From Hallerella sp963656065 (GTDB taxonomy: Bacteria; Fibrobacterota; Fibrobacteria; Fibrobacterales; Fibrobacteraceae): DNA of 64,000 bases. Below are positions 50,087 through 58,946 of this stretch, piece after piece (position 1 is the stretch's first letter; each line of letters begins with the position of its first letter). The position numbers and the translations under genes are program-made. Below the pieces are notes generated by a model. The model was not told the origin of the DNA, did no database searches, and saw nothing but the letters and a program-made list of their open reading frames with translations. The DNA lies in the NCBI GenBank assembly GCA_963656065.1, contig CAVKGV010000008.1, positions 1 through 64,000 on the forward strand, in the 5' to 3' direction.

Positions 50087-51397
50087 ATGGACAAGCTTCT
50101 TTCTTTTGATGCGGAATATTTGTGGCATCCCTATGCGGCTCTCAGAAACACTCCGGCGCGTTTTCTGGCGATTTCGGCAAAAGGGACGCATATTTGTACT
50201 GCGGATGGTTTGGAACTTATCGATGCCGTTTCGAGCTGGTGGTGCGTTGCGCACGGTCATGGCGCCCCGGAAATCGTCGAAGCTATCCGGCGACAGAGCG
50301 AAAAGATGTGCCATGTGATGTTCGGCGGCTTTACGCATGAACCGGCGATCCGTCTAGGACAGAAGCTTGTAAATTTTTTGCCGAAAGGTTTGAATCGGAT
50401 TTTCTATGCGGATTCGGGATCCATTGCCGTGGAATGCGCCGCAAAGATGGCGGTGCAATACCAATATGCGCAAGGCCACGCGGAACGTTCCAAACTGGTC
50501 GCTCTCAAGGGAGGTTACCACGGGGATACCGCCGGGGCGATGGCGCTGAGCGATCCCGACGGGATGCATGTACTTTTCCGCGGAATCATGCCGAAACATT
50601 ATTTCGCCGAACGTCCGAACTGCCGCGCCGACGGAGCGTGGGACGATGCCGACTTTATGTCGATGGAAAAAGTTGTTTCCGAGCATGAAGGGGAAATCGC
50701 CGCGATAATCTGTGAACCGGTTTTCCAGGGTGGAAACGGCATGTGGCTGTATCACCCGAATTACTTGAAGCGTTTGCGGAAACTTTGCGACGAAAAGGGA
50801 ATCCTGCTGATTCTCGATGAAATCGCTTCTGGCTTTTACCGGACGGGACCGCGTTTTGCGATGGAACATGCCGGAATCTTGCCGGATATCTTGTGTATCG
50901 GAAAGGCGCTTACCGGCGGATGCATCACGATGGCCGCTTGCGTGACGTCCGAACAGGTTGCCGATGCAATTACGAACAGCAAGATCCCTGCGTTTATGCA
51001 CGGTCCGACTTATATGGCGAATCCGCTTGCCTGTGCCGCGGGAATCGCTTCGCTTTCCTTGTTCGAATCGAGAGATTACCGGTCGTCGGTCTCCCGCATC
51101 GAAAAGCGTCTCAAGGAAAATCTTTTGCCTCTGAAAACTTTGGAAAACGCCGCGGACGTCCGCATCCTCGGAGCGATCGGTGTTCTAGAACTCAAAGCGA
51201 AACCTTCGTCGGAAGATATTCTCCGCGTTATCCGGGAAACGGGCGTCTGGCTCAGACCCTTTTGCAATTATGTCTATACGATGCCTCCTTTCATTACGAC
51301 GGATGCGGAGATCGACCGGATTTGCGAAGCGATACGCCTTATCGGCGAATGCGAACCCGCTCCCGCTATCGAAGGCGAAGACGATTTTCACGAGTAG
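50087..51397 (+). CDS. bioA: Adenosylmethionine-8-amino-7-oxononanoate aminotransferase
   Basis: The 436-residue PLP-dependent class III aminotransferase makes diaminopelargonate in biotin synthesis, with SAM as amino donor. It has LWHPYAALRNTP and VSSWWCVAHGHGAPEI at the substrate site, GGYHGDTAGAMALSDPDGMH, ILDEIASGFYRTG, GKALTGGCI with the PLP Lys, and HGPTYMANPLACA. ATG 50087 is preceded by AAAGGTGA; GTG 50081 overlaps the previous stop and is less likely. Confidence 0.95.
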   Translation: MDKLLSFDAEYLWHPYAALRNTPARFLAISAKGTHICTADGLELIDAVSSWWCVAHGHGAPEIVEAIRRQSEKMCHVMFGGFTHEPAIRLGQKLVNFLPKGLNRIFYADSGSIAVECAAKMAVQYQYAQGHAERSKLVALKGGYHGDTAGAMALSDPDGMHVLFRGIMPKHYFAERPNCRADGAWDDADFMSMEKVVSEHEGEIAAIICEPVFQGGNGMWLYHPNYLKRLRKLCDEKGILLILDEIASGFYRTGPRFAMEHAGILPDILCIGKALTGGCITMAACVTSEQVADAITNSKIPAFMHGPTYMANPLACAAGIASLSLFESRDYRSSVSRIEKRLKENLLPLKTLENAADVRILGAIGVLELKAKPSSEDILRVIRETGVWLRPFCNYVYTMPPFITTDAEIDRICEAIRLIGECEPAPAIEGEDDFHE

Positions 51398-51430
51398 TCC
51401 GCCGTTTCGGAATTTCTAAATTCCCGCATT

Positions 51431-52120
51431 ATGGAAAACGGTTATTTTATAACGGCGACCGGCACCGATGTCGGGAAAACCTTTGTGACGGGACTTCTTG
51501 TCAAAAAATGGCGCGATTCCGGAATCGATGCCGGCTATTACAAGGCGGCGCTCAGCGGCGCGGAATTTCGGGATGGCGCCTGGGTCGCGGGCGATGCGGA
51601 CTATGTCAAAAATTTTGCGGGACTAGACGATTCGCAAGAGAAACTGGTGAGCTATGTTTACCGGGAAGCCGTTTCGCCGCATCTCGCAGCGCGGAAGGAA
51701 GGACATCCGGTGGAACTTTCGACTGTAGCGCGGGATTTCGGGGCGGCCTTGAAACGCCATCCTTTTGTCTTTGTCGAAGGCAGCGGAGGAATCGTCTGCC
51801 CGATCCGCTTCGATGCCGACGAAAACGGTTCGCTTGCGGGGGAAAAAATTTTTCTCGAAGACATCATCAAACTTCTGGATCTTCCGCTTTTGATCGTTAC
51901 CACGGCAGAGCTAGGCTCTATCAACGCGTGCGTCTTGACGGTCGAATATGCAAAAATGCGTCACCTGAGAATCCGGGGAATCCTTGTAAACCGTTACGGA
52001 GACAGCGGAAACCTGGAAATGGAAGACGACAATATCCTGATGATGCAAAAAATCACCGGTCTTGAAATTCTTGCGAAGATTCGGACCGGTGACGCGGATT
52101 TGGGCGTTTCGCCGTTTTGA
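51431..52120 (+). CDS. bioD: Dethiobiotin synthetase
   Basis: The 229-residue enzyme closes the ureido ring of dethiobiotin with CO2 and ATP. It has the P-loop FITATGTDVGKTFVTGLL, YYKAALSGA (KPIxTG equivalent), FVEGSGGIVCPI and LLIVTTAELGSINACVLT. It lies 33 bases after bioA, with TAAATT at 51417-51422 as a possible own -10. It converges with the membrane protein gene. Confidence 0.94.
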   Translation: MENGYFITATGTDVGKTFVTGLLVKKWRDSGIDAGYYKAALSGAEFRDGAWVAGDADYVKNFAGLDDSQEKLVSYVYREAVSPHLAARKEGHPVELSTVARDFGAALKRHPFVFVEGSGGIVCPIRFDADENGSLAGEKIFLEDIIKLLDLPLLIVTTAELGSINACVLTVEYAKMRHLRIRGILVNRYGDSGNLEMEDDNILMMQKITGLEILAKIRTGDADLGVSPF

Positions 52121-52128
52121 TTTTTTTA

Positions 52129-52797
52129 CTAGCCCTTTCGCCAGATTCCGATAAGACTGCGGTTCGGGCGGAGCGTAAGCCAGAATGTCGGGCCGATGAG
52201 AATCAGGTCGCGAATGAGGGCTGTCCACGCTTCGGACTTGCTCTGGGCGCCTTCGAGTTCGAAACATCCGCAAGTGATGCCGAGATCGAGAGCGAGTGCC
52301 CAGGCGAGAGCGATGATGAACGAAACGAACATCCAGAAAATGGCGAGTGCGGATTCTTTCGCAAATGGCGTGACGATTAGCGCAAGGCCAAACCAGAATT
52401 CGAATTGCGGATAAATTAAGCTGAAAAGATTGTTGATGAAGTCGGGCAGGAATTGGTATTGGGCGACGAGGACGGCGAATCCTTTGGGATCCTGGATCTT
52501 GAAAATGCTTGCCGAGATGAAAAATCCGCCGATACCGATTCGAAGCAGCGTCTCGAGTCCCTTGAGCGTAAATTCCCGGTCCTTTCGGTAGGCGGGAATG
52601 ACGGCGAGGATGGCGATGAAAAGCGCTCCGATTCCGACATGGAGATTATATTTCCAGATCTTTGGAAATTTTTCGATGAGAGATTCGTAATCGGTGAATG
52701 TGAGGAACGATTCCGGAAAGGAAACCTCGGCGATACAGACCGAAACGAGAAATGTCGCAACGAGCAGAAGAAATCCAGAAAAAAGACGTCGTTTCAT
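52129..52797 (-). CDS. MauE/DoxX-like membrane protein
   Basis: The 222-residue protein has an N-terminal anchor and about four more helices. The block LLRIGIGGFFISASIFKIQDP with a following quinone/redox-like core, and GITCGCFELE near 185, match the MauE/DoxX group, where a Cys pair on the last loop is common. MauE proteins support disulfide formation in periplasmic proteins; the exact role is inferred. It lies 3 bases downstream of a small membrane protein gene. Confidence 0.75.
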   Translation of the reverse strand: MKRRLFSGFLLLVATFLVSVCIAEVSFPESFLTFTDYESLIEKFPKIWKYNLHVGIGALFIAILAVIPAYRKDREFTLKGLETLLRIGIGGFFISASIFKIQDPKGFAVLVAQYQFLPDFINNLFSLIYPQFEFWFGLALIVTPFAKESALAIFWMFVSFIIALAWALALDLGITCGCFELEGAQSKSEAWTALIRDLILIGPTFWLTLRPNRSLIGIWRKG

Positions 52798-52800
52798 GGC

Positions 52801-52965
52801 TTACTCCGGTTTTGCGAGAACATCTTGGGTCCCGAACCATTCGACGGACTTGTCGTCGCTTACGCGCAGGTTGTTGATGACGGCTAGCGCGATGCAGAAA
52901 GCGGCAAAGAGGAAAAGAAATTTCCAGTGGAAGCTTTTGATGTAGGCGAACAGTTTTTCTTTCAT
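52801..52965 (-). CDS. 54-residue single-pass membrane protein
   Basis: A short frame from ATG 52965 to TAA 52801 encodes 54 residues with a basic N-terminus, one membrane helix (about 14-31, FKFLFLFAAFCIALAVI-like) and a polar tail ending LAKPE. Its stop is only 3 bases before the start of the MauE/DoxX-like gene, which supports a real two-gene unit. No good Shine-Dalgarno is visible. Function unknown. Confidence 0.6.
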   Translation of the reverse strand: MKEKLFAYIKSFHWKFLFLFAAFCIALAVINNLRVSDDKSVEWFGTQDVLAKPE

Positions 52966-53042
52966 GGCGTGAATTTACAAATGTTTTTTTTAAAAGGCTA
53001 CTTTCCGGAAAAGTTTCGGCTCCGGAAAGACCGGGTAAAATG

Positions 53043-53067
53043 AAAGCGCCGAATCGATCGGCGCTTT
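53043..53067 (-). terminator. Terminator of the GH11 xylanase gene
   Basis: AAAGCGCCGA and TCGGCGCTTT form a ten-pair stem with a five-base loop; on the minus strand it is followed by CATTTT. It lies 6 bases after the xylanase stop. Confidence 0.75.
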
Positions 53068-53072
53068 GAAAA

Positions 53073-54482
53073 TCAGCGAAGTATCAAGGACTGGGGGCGT
53101 TCTCCCCGAACTTTTCCCAGGTAGTGCCCGCTAGGAATTGTCAGGTGAATTGACTGCTCGCCTGTCTGAAGTTGAATTTCCGAAACGCGATTGCCCAGCA
53201 TGTCGAAAATTTCTAGCACAGTTGTTCTTGTCGAATGAACCAGGAGTTCCCTGTCGGCAGAAAGTCTGATGGAAAACGCCTTGGGGTTGGAGAGGTTCCG
53301 GTTCACGGAGCTTGGATCCTGCGAGTTGCAGAGAGGCTTTGGACGGGCGACGATATCAACCCAGCCGTTGTTTTCGTATGCGTTGATGTCGCCGTCTGCG
53401 ACATAGACGTAATATCCGCCGTCTTTCTTTTCTGGCTTTGTGTTGTAATTGCAGCTGTCCCATTCCGAGCCGCATGTGTTGGATTCCCCGTTGATTATTA
53501 CCGTTGAATTCAATGTGGGTTGGATGGTTTCAAAGTCTCCGATGTATAGGCATTCACCGGAAGAAGGGATGTCGTCGCTGTTTCCGGAAACGCTTTCGAA
53601 GGCGAGTCCTCCACAAAATGCGGGGTCGTAATCGTCGCATGTCGGATTTGCGGATAGGGCGGAGCTGCTCGATGATGCCGTTGAACTGGAGGAAATGTCC
53701 GTTTCGCAGGAATTTCCGATGCAGAGGATGTTCTTGGTGACTTTGGCGCTTCCCTTGGCGGTTCCCGTATTCCCTGTATAGGATTCGACTTTCATGGCGA
53801 CTTCATAGAGCTTGTTCATCGGCATTCCGGCCTTGGCCCATTCGGAAAAATGCGTTGAAACGGAAACGTGTCCGCTTGTCCTGTGGCTGCTCGTTTTTGC
53901 CGGGTAGCTAAAATATTGCTTGAAATTGCCGTTCCCGGTAAGCATGGGCTGCCCGATTCTGTCGCATTCGGTAAAGTTGTATTCGATGCCGTCGATTGTC
54001 GCGGAGCCTTTTTTCGTGCAATTGGTTCCCTGTGTTGCGGAATTGTAGCTCCCTCTGTCCTGGATGATATAGTATTCGATTTGGTCGGAGAAGTCGGTCG
54101 GCTGAGTCCCTTCCGCAAAATATCCCCAGCCATATATGCCCAGCATCTTGACATTGTCGGAAGAACTCCAGGTCGCTTCAAAATCGATTGAAATGGTTCC
54201 CACCGAGGAGACGGTTTCGTTATTCTTGAATTTTTTTCCCGCACGAGAAAGAACGTTGACGGTTCCGCTCCATTCCGCTTCGAAAGTCCCGCCGTTTTCC
54301 GGATTCGTGTTTGCCGTGATGGTTAGCGACGCATTTCCGGCTCCGTCTTGGCTCCACAGCTCATAATCGTAATTGTTGACAGTCCGCATCTGCTGGGATG
54401 TTCCATTGCTGCAGGTAAGAACTTGGGCTTGGGCGGCGATGCACCCGAATCCTAGAGAGAGCAATAGCTTTCGAATGTTCAT
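53073..54482 (-). CDS. Secreted GH11 endo-1,4-beta-xylanase
   Basis: The 469-residue protein has a signal peptide ending AQAQ. Residues ~33-255 form a GH11 jelly roll: YDYELWSQDG, GGTFEAEWSG, YGWGYF, nucleophile Glu136 in DQIEYYIIQ, the thumb-region QPMLTGNGNFKQYFS, HRTSGHVSVSTHFSEWAKAG, and acid/base Glu233 in KVESYTG. A Ser-rich linker (263-277) leads to a Cys-rich module of about 100 residues (FCGGLAFESVSG to WVDIVARPKPLC) of no recognised family, possibly carbohydrate-binding, and then a C-terminal domain (about 395-469; VLEIFDMLGNRVSEI) of the type IX secretion sorting style. AAGGAG precedes the ATG. It should cut xylan in the plant cell wall. Confidence 0.93.
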   Translation of the reverse strand: MNIRKLLLSLGFGCIAAQAQVLTCSNGTSQQMRTVNNYDYELWSQDGAGNASLTITANTNPENGGTFEAEWSGTVNVLSRAGKKFKNNETVSSVGTISIDFEATWSSSDNVKMLGIYGWGYFAEGTQPTDFSDQIEYYIIQDRGSYNSATQGTNCTKKGSATIDGIEYNFTECDRIGQPMLTGNGNFKQYFSYPAKTSSHRTSGHVSVSTHFSEWAKAGMPMNKLYEVAMKVESYTGNTGTAKGSAKVTKNILCIGNSCETDISSSSTASSSSSALSANPTCDDYDPAFCGGLAFESVSGNSDDIPSSGECLYIGDFETIQPTLNSTVIINGESNTCGSEWDSCNYNTKPEKKDGGYYVYVADGDINAYENNGWVDIVARPKPLCNSQDPSSVNRNLSNPKAFSIRLSADRELLVHSTRTTVLEIFDMLGNRVSEIQLQTGEQSIHLTIPSGHYLGKVRGERPQSLILR

Positions 54483-54647
54483 GAAAAACTCCTTCTTTCT
54501 GTTTTCTAAAATACGCTTTGAAGCTTTCCTCAGGATTGGCGAGAAATAAAAAGCGTTGTTGTTTGTTGTAATTTCCCATGGGGATTGGCAGCCCGTTTTG
54601 CGGTTTTTCCATGCCAGATATTTCTATTTTATTCCCAGAGGTTTTTT

Positions 54648-55169
54648 ATGACGTTTATTGCATTAGCCAAGAATCGTTACAGCTGCCGTTCGTTTAGCGA
54701 AAAAACGGTGGAAAAAGAAAAACTTGATCTTGTTCTCGAAGCGGGCCGCATCGCTCCGACAGCGACAAATTCCCAGCCTGTCCATGTGAAGGTTCTGAAG
54801 TCTCCGGCGGCGATTGAAAAAATCCGCGGGCTTACCCGGATGGCGTACAATGCTCCGGTCGTGCTAATGGTTTCCTATGACAGGTCTATAAGCTACCATG
54901 CTTCAAAATATGGCGACGAGCACGATTGCGGGCCGGAAGATGCAAGCATTGTCGCAACGCACATGATGCTCGAAGCGGCCGATCTGGGTTTGAATACGCT
55001 CTGGGCGAGAGGTTTCAATGCGGAAACGATTGAACGGGCTTTTGAATTTTCGGAAAACGAAAAGCTCGTCTGTCTTCTCGACTTAGGCTATGCGGACCCG
55101 GTGCACGGCGGACCTTCGCCACGGCATCCTGTGCGAAAGCCGATTTCGGAATTTTCCTCGGAACTTTGA
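54648..55169 (+). CDS. Nitroreductase-family flavoprotein
   Basis: The protein has 173 residues from ATG 54648, preceded by AGAGG. It has NRYSCRSFSEKTVE (FMN phosphate binding), RIAPTATNSQPVHVKVL, and DASIVATHMMLEAADLGLNT. It is shorter than classical NfsB, matching small FMN-dependent reductases of this family. The substrate is unknown. It is followed 19 bases later by the glycosylase-like gene. Confidence 0.88.
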   Translation: MTFIALAKNRYSCRSFSEKTVEKEKLDLVLEAGRIAPTATNSQPVHVKVLKSPAAIEKIRGLTRMAYNAPVVLMVSYDRSISYHASKYGDEHDCGPEDASIVATHMMLEAADLGLNTLWARGFNAETIERAFEFSENEKLVCLLDLGYADPVHGGPSPRHPVRKPISEFSSEL

Positions 55170-55188
55170 TTACTTTGTTTGAAATCTT

Positions 55189-55758
55189 GTGGAAAGGCAT
55201 CCGCTAGATCCTTTTTTGCCAAAAGGCATGACGCTTTTAATGCTCGGCAGTTTTCCGCCGCCTAAAAATCGTTGGTGCATGGATTTTTACTATCCGAATT
55301 TCAACAACGACATGTGGCGAATTTTTGGAAAAGTCTTTTACGGCGAAAGGGATTATTTTGTATGCAAACAGGAAAAGCGATTTGACAAGGAAAAAATCAT
55401 CGCCTTTCTGTCACGGGCAGGAATCGGAATCTATGATGCGGCGGAAAGCGTGAATCGTTTAAAGGGAAATGCCTCAGACGCCTTTCTTGAAGTGATTTCC
55501 CCGACGGATTTAAAAAAGCTGCTCGATAGAATTCCCGAATGCCGGACGCTTGTAACGACCGGTACGCTTGCGACAAAAACAGTTGCAGAAACTTTTCTTG
55601 CCGAAGCTCCGTCTGTCGGCGGCAATGTCTCAATTCCGTTGGAAACGAAAACGATTACTTTGTATAGAACCCCGAGTTCGAGCCGTGCCTATCCGCTGGC
55701 TTTTGAAAAAAAAGTCGAAGCCTATCGGAAAATGTTTTCGAATGCGAAAATCCTTTGA
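55189..55758 (+). CDS. UDG-superfamily DNA glycosylase-like protein
   Basis: The 189-residue protein starts at GTG 55189, or possibly at ATG 55228 directly before LLMLGSFPPP. The motif LLMLGSFPPPKNRWCMDFYY with NFNNDMWRIFG is the pattern of Mug/hypoxanthine-glycosylase-like members of the uracil-DNA glycosylase superfamily, in which GxxP/S...FY...N..W lines the base pocket. TLVTTGTLATKTV and YRTPSSSRAYPL match the later strand and the final HPSxxN-like loop (here TPSSSR). It probably repairs a deaminated base. It complements the family 1 Ung in the window. Confidence 0.78.
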   Translation: MERHPLDPFLPKGMTLLMLGSFPPPKNRWCMDFYYPNFNNDMWRIFGKVFYGERDYFVCKQEKRFDKEKIIAFLSRAGIGIYDAAESVNRLKGNASDAFLEVISPTDLKKLLDRIPECRTLVTTGTLATKTVAETFLAEAPSVGGNVSIPLETKTITLYRTPSSSRAYPLAFEKKVEAYRKMFSNAKIL

Positions 55759-55776
55759 TGAATTTATACGGAATTT

Positions 55777-57624
55777 CTAGAACTGGAAATAGATGAATGG
55801 CGGAGAATCCGCGCTGGAAAACTGGTAGATGAAAAAGCACGCGACAACGGTAGAGAGGATTATCGCCCACTGGGGAAGGCTTGCAAAGACAATTCGGTAG
55901 GCGCGCTTGAAATTTTCCGGCAACCAGTGAATCGCCATACCTAGGCAGAAGACCAGGATGATGGAAAGATGCTGGTATGCCATTTGCGGGACAAGCGAAA
56001 GATTCCACGGAGTTCCGATTTGGTTTATCATGTTGCGGGCGGTTTCCCAGGCGACTTCGTTGGCTTCGGCAGGATCTAGGTTGGAACCGGAACGGAAAAA
56101 GAGACGCGTGAATGTGATGAATACGAATGTGAGAAGGACGTTCCAGATGAACTTGAGCCTGGGCAAATTCTTGCTCGAAAAAAGTCCAAAAATCATGCTT
56201 GCGTAGATTCCCAGGAAAATGATTCCGCAACAGACACAGGCGATTCCCCAGAGAGGTTCGTAGTGGAACTTGCAAAGAAGGGCGAACGTTGCCGTGAGGA
56301 GGAACATCAGAACAGCTCGGATTTCGATTTTTTGCTTGCTCCATTGCGTGTTTAAAATCATGCCGATACCGTTCAATCCTCCCCAGACGATGAAATTCCA
56401 GCTTGCTCCGTGCCAGAGACCACCCATCAGCTGCGTGATCATGGCGTTGGTGTGCTTGGCGATTGTGCGTCTGGAATCGGGCCTGAAAAATCCCCAAAGC
56501 GCAAGCGTCGCAAAGAGAATTCCGAGTGCGCCGGCGACAAGAAAGCTTCCTGACAGGAGAATGGCGATTGCGGAGATGACAAATGTCCAGAAAAAAGTCC
56601 CGAAGCTCGCTCTGCGGTTTCCGCCGAGGGGAATGTAAAGATAGTCCCTGAGCCAGCGCGAAAGGGAAATGTGCCAACGGTGCCAAAATTCAGAAGGCCT
56701 GTCTGCTTTATAGGGGGAGTTGAAATTTTGCGGTAGGCGGAATCCCATCAGAAGGGCGACGCCGGTCGCTATGTCCGTATAGCCGGAAAAGTCCGCATAG
56801 ACTTGGAGCGAATAGGCAAATAGGGCGAGTAGATTTTCAAAGCCGGTAAAGAGGAGTGGGGTTTCAAAAACACGATCGACGAACTGTGTCGCGAGAAAAT
56901 CGCTCATGATGATTTTTTTTGCAAGGCCGTTTAGAATCCAGAAAACGGCGAGGCCGAAGGAACGATGCGAAAGAAAATAGGGCTGGTGCAGCTGGGGAAT
57001 AAACTTGTCCGCGCGGATGATAGGTCCTGCGACTAGGGCTGGGAAAAATGTCAGATAAAAGCCGAAGTCGAAAAAATTACGGATCGGTTGGATAGACCTT
57101 TTATAGACATCGACAACGTAGCTGATTGCCTGAAAGGTGAAAAATGAAATGCCGACAGGAAGAATGATTTGATCGACGAGTGAATTTGTGTGCAACAGAC
57201 GGTTGCTGGCAGCAGCGAAAAAATTATAAACTTTTAAATCCACCCCGAAAATCTGGTGCAGGACGTCGAGGAAAAAATAGGCGTATTTGAAATATCCCAG
57301 GGTGAAGAGATCGATGAAAACAAGGGCAACCAGAATGGAAATTCTCGGAGCCGCCCTTTGAACTTTTTCGAGAATCCGCCCTCCGAGAAAATTGACGGAG
57401 ACGCAAAAAATCAAAAGCAACAGGTAGCTGCCGCTTGTCTTATAATAAAAGAACAGGCTGGCAAAAAAGAGAAACGTGTTGCGTAGCATGATTTTGCTGT
57501 GCAGGCAGGAAAACAGAGCGAAGACGACGGCGAAAAACGCCCAGAAGTAAAACTGTGTAAAGAGAAGCGGCTTTGACGGATCGAATAAAAATGCGCCCTG
57601 GAGAAAATTTTCAAGAATATTCAT
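55777..57624 (-). CDS. MBOAT O-acyltransferase (AlgI-like)
   Basis: The 615-residue polytopic membrane protein has about 11-12 helices. MBOAT signatures: VGISFFTFQAISYVVDVYKR, QVYADFSGYTDIATG, NSPYKADRPSEFWHRWHISLSRWLRDYLYIPLGG (read as separate motifs around the FWHRWH core), and LMGGLWHGASWNFIVWG with the catalytic His. AlgI-type proteins move acetyl groups across the membrane to O-acetylate exopolysaccharide. It overlaps the SGNH gene before it as ATGA. Confidence 0.92.
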   Translation of the reverse strand: MNILENFLQGAFLFDPSKPLLFTQFYFWAFFAVVFALFSCLHSKIMLRNTFLFFASLFFYYKTSGSYLLLLIFCVSVNFLGGRILEKVQRAAPRISILVALVFIDLFTLGYFKYAYFFLDVLHQIFGVDLKVYNFFAAASNRLLHTNSLVDQIILPVGISFFTFQAISYVVDVYKRSIQPIRNFFDFGFYLTFFPALVAGPIIRADKFIPQLHQPYFLSHRSFGLAVFWILNGLAKKIIMSDFLATQFVDRVFETPLLFTGFENLLALFAYSLQVYADFSGYTDIATGVALLMGFRLPQNFNSPYKADRPSEFWHRWHISLSRWLRDYLYIPLGGNRRASFGTFFWTFVISAIAILLSGSFLVAGALGILFATLALWGFFRPDSRRTIAKHTNAMITQLMGGLWHGASWNFIVWGGLNGIGMILNTQWSKQKIEIRAVLMFLLTATFALLCKFHYEPLWGIACVCCGIIFLGIYASMIFGLFSSKNLPRLKFIWNVLLTFVFITFTRLFFRSGSNLDPAEANEVAWETARNMINQIGTPWNLSLVPQMAYQHLSIILVFCLGMAIHWLPENFKRAYRIVFASLPQWAIILSTVVACFFIYQFSSADSPPFIYFQF

Positions 57625-58946
57625 CTTTTGTTCTCCGCCGGTTTGAGTAACGTGGAATCGGGAAAGATTATTTCACGAAGTGCGTCAAAGAAAAGATCTC
57701 CCAAAAGTTCATAGCCGGAATTCTTGAAATGGACGCGGTCCTTTTTCGCATAGTCGGCGGCTACCCAGGAATCGATGGACTGAAACCCTCCCATGACTTT
57801 GTACATGTTCCAGAATCCGCCTTTGTACTTTTTGGCCAGTTCAAAATTTGCCTGGGCGACTTTCTCTCCGTTTTTATTCGGCTTGTTCGTCTTGGTGAGA
57901 TAGCTGTCGTTGTTGGACATGAAAAGGAGTGCCGCTTTGGGGGAGACTTTTCGGATGCGGTATATCAGGGTGTCGTAGCGTGCCTTGAACAGTTCGGAAT
58001 CGAAATTTTCCACATTCGCATCGTTGATTCCGATGGAAAAAATGACAAGGTCCGGCGGTGAAAAATCCAAATCGCGCTCCAGGTCTTGGAGAGAAAGATA
58101 CGCTTCGAGACCCGCACCGTTTACGCCGATGGAATTGTAAGTGAGCCCGGGAAGGGAATCGGAAAGGAAAATTCCCGTGAGCGTGAACGTCGGGATGTTT
58201 TTGTAAAAGCTTGAATCGGCGAAGAGAGCCTCTTTTCCCAGGGAATCGAGTTTTCCGAGTGTGTCGCGAAGAGCGAGTTCCGCTGCGGAATTTTTCCAGG
58301 GAAACGTGAAAATCAGGGAGTCCGCTTTACGGGAAGTTTCAAAGATAAAGCTTCCCGAAATGGAATCGTGTTTTCCCGCATAGCGTTTGCCGCTTTCTTC
58401 GAGCTGCAAAACGGGTTCGATGGAATCCGGTGAAAAGCCGAACAGTCGGACTTTTGTAAAGCTCCAGAACTTTTCGTCCGGAATCCGCGTGTCGAGCGCA
58501 ATGCGGATTTCTGCATCGGGATCGATCGTCGTAATCTGGAATCCCATCAGGCCCAAAGGCTTTTTCCTTTTTTTGAAAGCGCTCCGCTCCCATTTGAAAT
58601 GTCCGCGTTTTCGGGATGCGTAGCTGATGGGCGTGTTGGAATTTGCCGCGGTGAACGGGAAGACGAATCCGCGCGAAGCGGCCGGCAGGGGAATGTCCCG
58701 GATGAGACGGGAACGGATGCGGTTCGAAAAAACGTCGGCCTGGATGTGCGAACCGCCGAGATGCAGGATGTTTATGTTCCCCTGTTTTGTATAAATTAAC
58801 GAATCCAGTTTATGCAGAAACGGAGAAAACGAGGCGTTCCCCGCGGGAAAGACGATGTGATTTGCGGATGAATCTATCGGCAGGGAAACATTCCCGGCAA
58901 AGAGATACGCACAAAAGAACGGTATCCAGAAAACGATTTTCATCAT
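57621..58946 (-). CDS. Exported SGNH-hydrolase-like protein 1
   Basis: The 441-residue protein has a signal peptide (cleavage near FAG-NV). An SGNH/GDSL domain is visible: block I ILHLGGSHIQADVFSNR (GGSH in place of the usual GDSH), block III VIFSIGINDANV (GxND), and block V KDRVHFKNSGYELL (DxVH). It starts ATG 58946, overlapping the preceding gene as ATGA, and is itself coupled to the MBOAT gene. With the MBOAT it probably acts as periplasmic acetyltransferase or esterase on a surface glycan, in the manner of AlgX/AlgJ partners. Confidence 0.85.
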   Translation of the reverse strand: MMKIVFWIPFFCAYLFAGNVSLPIDSSANHIVFPAGNASFSPFLHKLDSLIYTKQGNINILHLGGSHIQADVFSNRIRSRLIRDIPLPAASRGFVFPFTAANSNTPISYASRKRGHFKWERSAFKKRKKPLGLMGFQITTIDPDAEIRIALDTRIPDEKFWSFTKVRLFGFSPDSIEPVLQLEESGKRYAGKHDSISGSFIFETSRKADSLIFTFPWKNSAAELALRDTLGKLDSLGKEALFADSSFYKNIPTFTLTGIFLSDSLPGLTYNSIGVNGAGLEAYLSLQDLERDLDFSPPDLVIFSIGINDANVENFDSELFKARYDTLIYRIRKVSPKAALLFMSNNDSYLTKTNKPNKNGEKVAQANFELAKKYKGGFWNMYKVMGGFQSIDSWVAADYAKKDRVHFKNSGYELLGDLFFDALREIIFPDSTLLKPAENKR

